Shown here: positions 61,291 to 64,000 of the stretch, piece after piece
Numbering within the stretch: position 1 is the first letter of the stretch
Layout: each line of letters opens with the position of its first letter
The notes under the pieces: model-generated
Databases searched by the model: none
The model's input: the letters and a program-made list of their open reading frames with translations, nothing else
Told to the model about the DNA's origin: nothing
Origin: Paenibacillus sp. FSL K6-0276
GTDB lineage: Bacteria > Bacillota > Bacilli > Paenibacillales > Paenibacillaceae
NCBI RefSeq assembly: GCF_037977235.1
Contig: NZ_CP150276.1
Location: 4,898,001-4,962,000, forward strand
Direction: 5' to 3'
DNA length: 64,000 nt
Translations under genes and position numbers: made by a program

Positions 61291-61329
61291 AAAAAAGGGC
61301 AATCTCCGCGTTATCGCGAGATTGCCCTT
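61291..61329. terminator. Terminator between convergent argS and GH94-like genes
   Basis: AAGGGCAATCTC-c-GCG pairs with CGC-GAGATTGCCCTT around TTAT. A TTTTTT tract follows on the minus strand; the plus side is only TTCTATTG. It mainly serves the leftward phosphorylase gene but could also stop argS. Confidence 0.8.
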
Positions 61330-61341
61330 CTATTGTTTATG

Positions 61342-64000
61342 TTACTTATAAATGTCTATCACATTTCCAGCTTCCACGCAAAGACGATCAAAGTCCTCAC
61401 GCTTGATCCGGATACCACCACTACGGTAGCGATTAAGCGTACCTTCGGCTTGCACTTCCGTACCGTTAACAGTAATCCGACTGTTATCAGAGCCCGTAAG
61501 GTGATAAATAAAGTCTACCTTAGTGCCTGCATATTCAAAGCTAAAGCGCATTCCGTTCAGCGACTCCGGCAGAATTGGGTCAACGATTAAGTCTCCACCT
61601 TCCGTACGGATCCCCAGTGCATTCGAGATTAACTGGTTCATATAGATCCCAGGACCGCTTGAGTAGATTCTCCAGCCACCTTTAACAGCTACGTCACTAT
61701 TACGCAGTTTATCGAAATTCTCCTGCGCTTCATAACGGGTGTTAAATTTACCATCCGAGCTACTGAAGTAGGAGTTAGCCTGACGTAGTTCAGCATTTGG
61801 CACCACGTCGCGGATTCCGATCGGATTAATCGCCGCTAAGCCATTCCAGACCTGATCCGTTTTACCTAGCTTAGCCATAGCTTCTACATAACGAATGTGT
61901 GCATGTACATATTGAAGTCCAATTTCCCGACCAAAGTTAGAAGCTTGCTCCGCACGTTTGAAGTGACTGCTAACGCCGCCAACATATTGGGCTGGACGGT
62001 TCATCAGACGTACGCCATCTGGACAGAAGAGTTTATCTTGGATTACTTCATAGTGCGCTTCGGCTTGTTCTGGTGTCAGCAGTTCACTGATCATACTGCG
62101 AGTCATTGGCAGCAGACGGTACTGAATCCCTGTTTCCATATCGCTTGGATGCACCAAAAGCTTCACCTGCTCTGGGTCCTCCATATACAAGAAGCCAGGA
62201 ATTACCTCAGATTGGAGCATATGTGTGTTGAAGTCCTCACGGATTCCCTCCACCATCGCTTTCAGCTCCTCCGAACCTGCTGGATCAACTGAACGAATTA
62301 CTTCCGAGAACTGATTAAGAGTCTGATAGGTAAGCGCCACTGTCCAGCTACTAACCATATACTGCTTCAGCTGAGGATTCGCAGGCTGGAGCGTATCATC
62401 CCAGTCTCCATCACCGTAAGAAGACAAATGCGTATCATGCAGGAAGTGATTCTTAATATAAGCAATTTCCTTCCGTGCATGATCCAGCAGCGTTGCTTTT
62501 TCCTCTGTAAAGTCAAAGCTATGCTTACGAGTATACGGCACCTTTTCTTGCAATATACTGTAGTCTTGAGTTACCGCTAAATAGTCTCCAAGCACTTTGA
62601 GTGGCCATACAATAATATCTCCGTGGCTCTCCTCTTGCTGAATCTTCGTATATTTATCAAACATGAACCACTGTGGCCAGTTACCGTCGTCTTCATATTG
62701 ATGAGCATATAACGTCCGCAATATTTCGCGAACCTGTTCGTATTTTTGCGTAGCCATAAAATATTCCACTGGTCCCTGACACACATCACGGGTTCCCCAA
62801 GCAGCGCCGCCATATTGTTCCAATCCGTGAGGGACAGAATAATGGACGAGCATATTATGTGTATACCACCAAGCTAAAGCATTTACCTTAAATAACTCAC
62901 CTTCTGACCCATCGCCAAGCGTCAAGCGGAAGCCATTCATAACCCCGCTATAGAACTCGCGGTATGCAGAAATTTCCTCTTCAGCTGTACGGCTGCTCGA
63001 TTGAATCTCCTTACCATCCAGAAGACCTTGAATGTTCAATGTCCACTCACTGCTCTCCGACAGTTCCAGAACAGCTAGCGGTGCATTAGAAGGCTCAGCA
63101 TGAGAGACAAGTCTACCTTCATTTTGAAGCGTAAAATCCGCACCCTGTACTTGGAATTTATACTGCAGATCAGAATATTCTCCTGCACTTAGTGCGCTTC
63201 TGTCAGCCGAGAAGGTTACGGTTCCCTCTTCTTGCTTGAATTGATACGGAAGCTCGTATTCATTAACGTTCATAGTGATTTGATTAGTGACCAAATAGCG
63301 ATAAGCTTTTCCGCTTTCCGTACGCACATTCAAGAATATCTCCGGAGAATCTGCAGTAGTGTAGTTCGTAATAATGAAGCATTCGCCATCTGTTCTGTAA
63401 TACCAACGCGCATAGTTGAAACCAACTTCGAACAGCGAAGGCATGGTCAAGAGGCGATATTCGCCATTCCACTGCACATAGATTCTTTGTCCCGAAGCTT
63501 TTGGAATGTTAAGGGCATTTCTAGGATTGGACATTAGCTTGTTGAAATTGGTGTTCCCAATGACTACTTGGGAGTTAAAGATTCCGTACATATAAGAAGT
63601 TGTCGTGATGACTTTATCATTAAGTCGAGCGTTATCCCCACTCATTAGAATATGACCGTGCGGCCGCTCTACTCGTAATTCCTTCTCTTTCAGTACAACA
63701 TGCTCATAATTTTCCGTGAAGAAAGACAGTAGTAGGTCTCCCTCTTTCTCCTCTTGATAGCGAACTGGATACAAGACTTCGATCTCTTTTTCTGACAGAG
63801 AATCTGCTACCAGCGGCGCTCCCAGTTCCTTCGAGAGGAAAGAACGCTCAAATGCCGTTTCAGCTTCTAAAGGCAAATCTTTTACCGTATCCCAAGCCGC
63901 AGCAATATCCTTCGTAAATTCTAACGAGGTAATCGCTTCTGGATGATCTTGCTTGAACAATCCATAAAATACAAATTGGGCTTCACCGCTCAGCTTCACC
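61342..64000 (-). CDS. GH94-family glycoside phosphorylase-like protein (5' end cut by the window)
   Basis: At least 885 residues are visible and the frame runs off the right edge, so the N-terminus is missing; the GTG at 63999 is probably internal. The C-terminal (alpha/alpha)6-barrel has GGAAWGTRDVCQGPVEYF, NWPQWFMFDKY and SYGDGDWDDTLQPANPQ, the last carrying the expected acid Asp. GH94 enzymes phosphorolyse beta-linked glucans. The GDWDDTLQP form and large size resemble 1,2-beta-oligoglucan phosphorylases more than cellobiose phosphorylase, but that is tentative. It ends at a strong terminator shared with convergent argS. Confidence 0.82.
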   Translation of the reverse strand, partial: VKLSGEAQFVFYGLFKQDHPEAITSLEFTKDIAAAWDTVKDLPLEAETAFERSFLSKELGAPLVADSLSEKEIEVLYPVRYQEEKEGDLLLSFFTENYEHVVLKEKELRVERPHGHILMSGDNARLNDKVITTTSYMYGIFNSQVVIGNTNFNKLMSNPRNALNIPKASGQRIYVQWNGEYRLLTMPSLFEVGFNYARWYYRTDGECFIITNYTTADSPEIFLNVRTESGKAYRYLVTNQITMNVNEYELPYQFKQEEGTVTFSADRSALSAGEYSDLQYKFQVQGADFTLQNEGRLVSHAEPSNAPLAVLELSESSEWTLNIQGLLDGKEIQSSSRTAEEEISAYREFYSGVMNGFRLTLGDGSEGELFKVNALAWWYTHNMLVHYSVPHGLEQYGGAAWGTRDVCQGPVEYFMATQKYEQVREILRTLYAHQYEDDGNWPQWFMFDKYTKIQQEESHGDIIVWPLKVLGDYLAVTQDYSILQEKVPYTRKHSFDFTEEKATLLDHARKEIAYIKNHFLHDTHLSSYGDGDWDDTLQPANPQLKQYMVSSWTVALTYQTLNQFSEVIRSVDPAGSEELKAMVEGIREDFNTHMLQSEVIPGFLYMEDPEQVKLLVHPSDMETGIQYRLLPMTRSMISELLTPEQAEAHYEVIQDKLFCPDGVRLMNRPAQYVGGVSSHFKRAEQASNFGREIGLQYVHAHIRYVEAMAKLGKTDQVWNGLAAINPIGIRDVVPNAELRQANSYFSSSDGKFNTRYEAQENFDKLRNSDVAVKGGWRIYSSGPGIYMNQLISNALGIRTEGGDLIVDPILPESLNGMRFSFEYAGTKVDFIYHLTGSDNSRITVNGTEVQAEGTLNRYRSGGIRIKREDFDRLCVEAGNVIDIYK

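Overview
The window looks like a chromosome segment of a Paenibacillus-type, spore-forming Firmicute. It carries a heme operon in the Bacillus order, a SpoVID-like LysM spore-coat protein, forespore LonB, strong AGGAGG ribosome-binding sites with many TTG/GTG starts, a tyrosine kinase/phosphatase polysaccharide system, SLH-domain and copper-amine-oxidase-like (stalk) domain proteins, and a T-box in front of argS.

Layout. About 0.2-11.7 kb (minus strand) is a heme/siroheme operon read right to left: hemA-hemX-precorrin-2 dehydrogenase-hemC-cobA/hemD fusion-hemB-hemL-rluA-like, then a spoVID-like gene. About 12.0-30.6 kb (minus) is a polysaccharide locus: ywqE-type phosphatase, SLH-domain surface protein, ywqC/ywqD-type modulator and kinase, a 4,6-dehydratase, two membrane/secreted proteins, then an AT-rich cassette holding the phosphoglycosyltransferase, three glycosyltransferases, polymerase, flippase, an asparagine-synthetase homologue and UDP-ManNAc dehydrogenase. 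About 30.7-43.1 kb (minus) is a protein quality-control block: engB, lon, lonB, a nuclease-like wHTH protein, ispG, clpX, clpP, tig and a ysoA-like gene, followed by tRNA-Arg(TCT) on the plus strand. About 44.1-48.9 kb holds an ECF sigma-factor pseudogene and a pstSCA operon without pstB, headed by a stalk-domain/beta-propeller protein with a Pho-box-like array. About 49.1-52.7 kb is uxuA-uxuB with a divergent GntR regulator and two palindromic operators. About 53.1-55.7 kb is an ABC exporter with its TetR regulator and a 32-bp palindrome. The right end has a SWIM/SNF2 helicase, a T-box-controlled argS, and a GH94-like phosphorylase cut by the window edge.

In B. subtilis the order is ysoA-tig-clpX-lonB-lonA-ysxC(engB)-hemAXCDBL-spoVID. 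Here that backbone is recognisable but split between engB and hemA by the whole polysaccharide locus, which suggests that locus was inserted there.

The most unusual content is non-coding. Three intergenic regions each hold four palindromes whose start-to-start spacing is 51-62-51 nt (50-62-51 at one locus). Arms are 8-9 nt with a 5-nt loop; two loci share the arm sequence TTAGTTGCA and the third uses TATAGGGA. A fourth region carries seven units of about 51 bp, each with its own palindrome. Separately, three intergenic copies of a roughly 110-bp repeat can fold into the same two hairpins with compensatory base changes. I could not run any search, so novelty is unverified.
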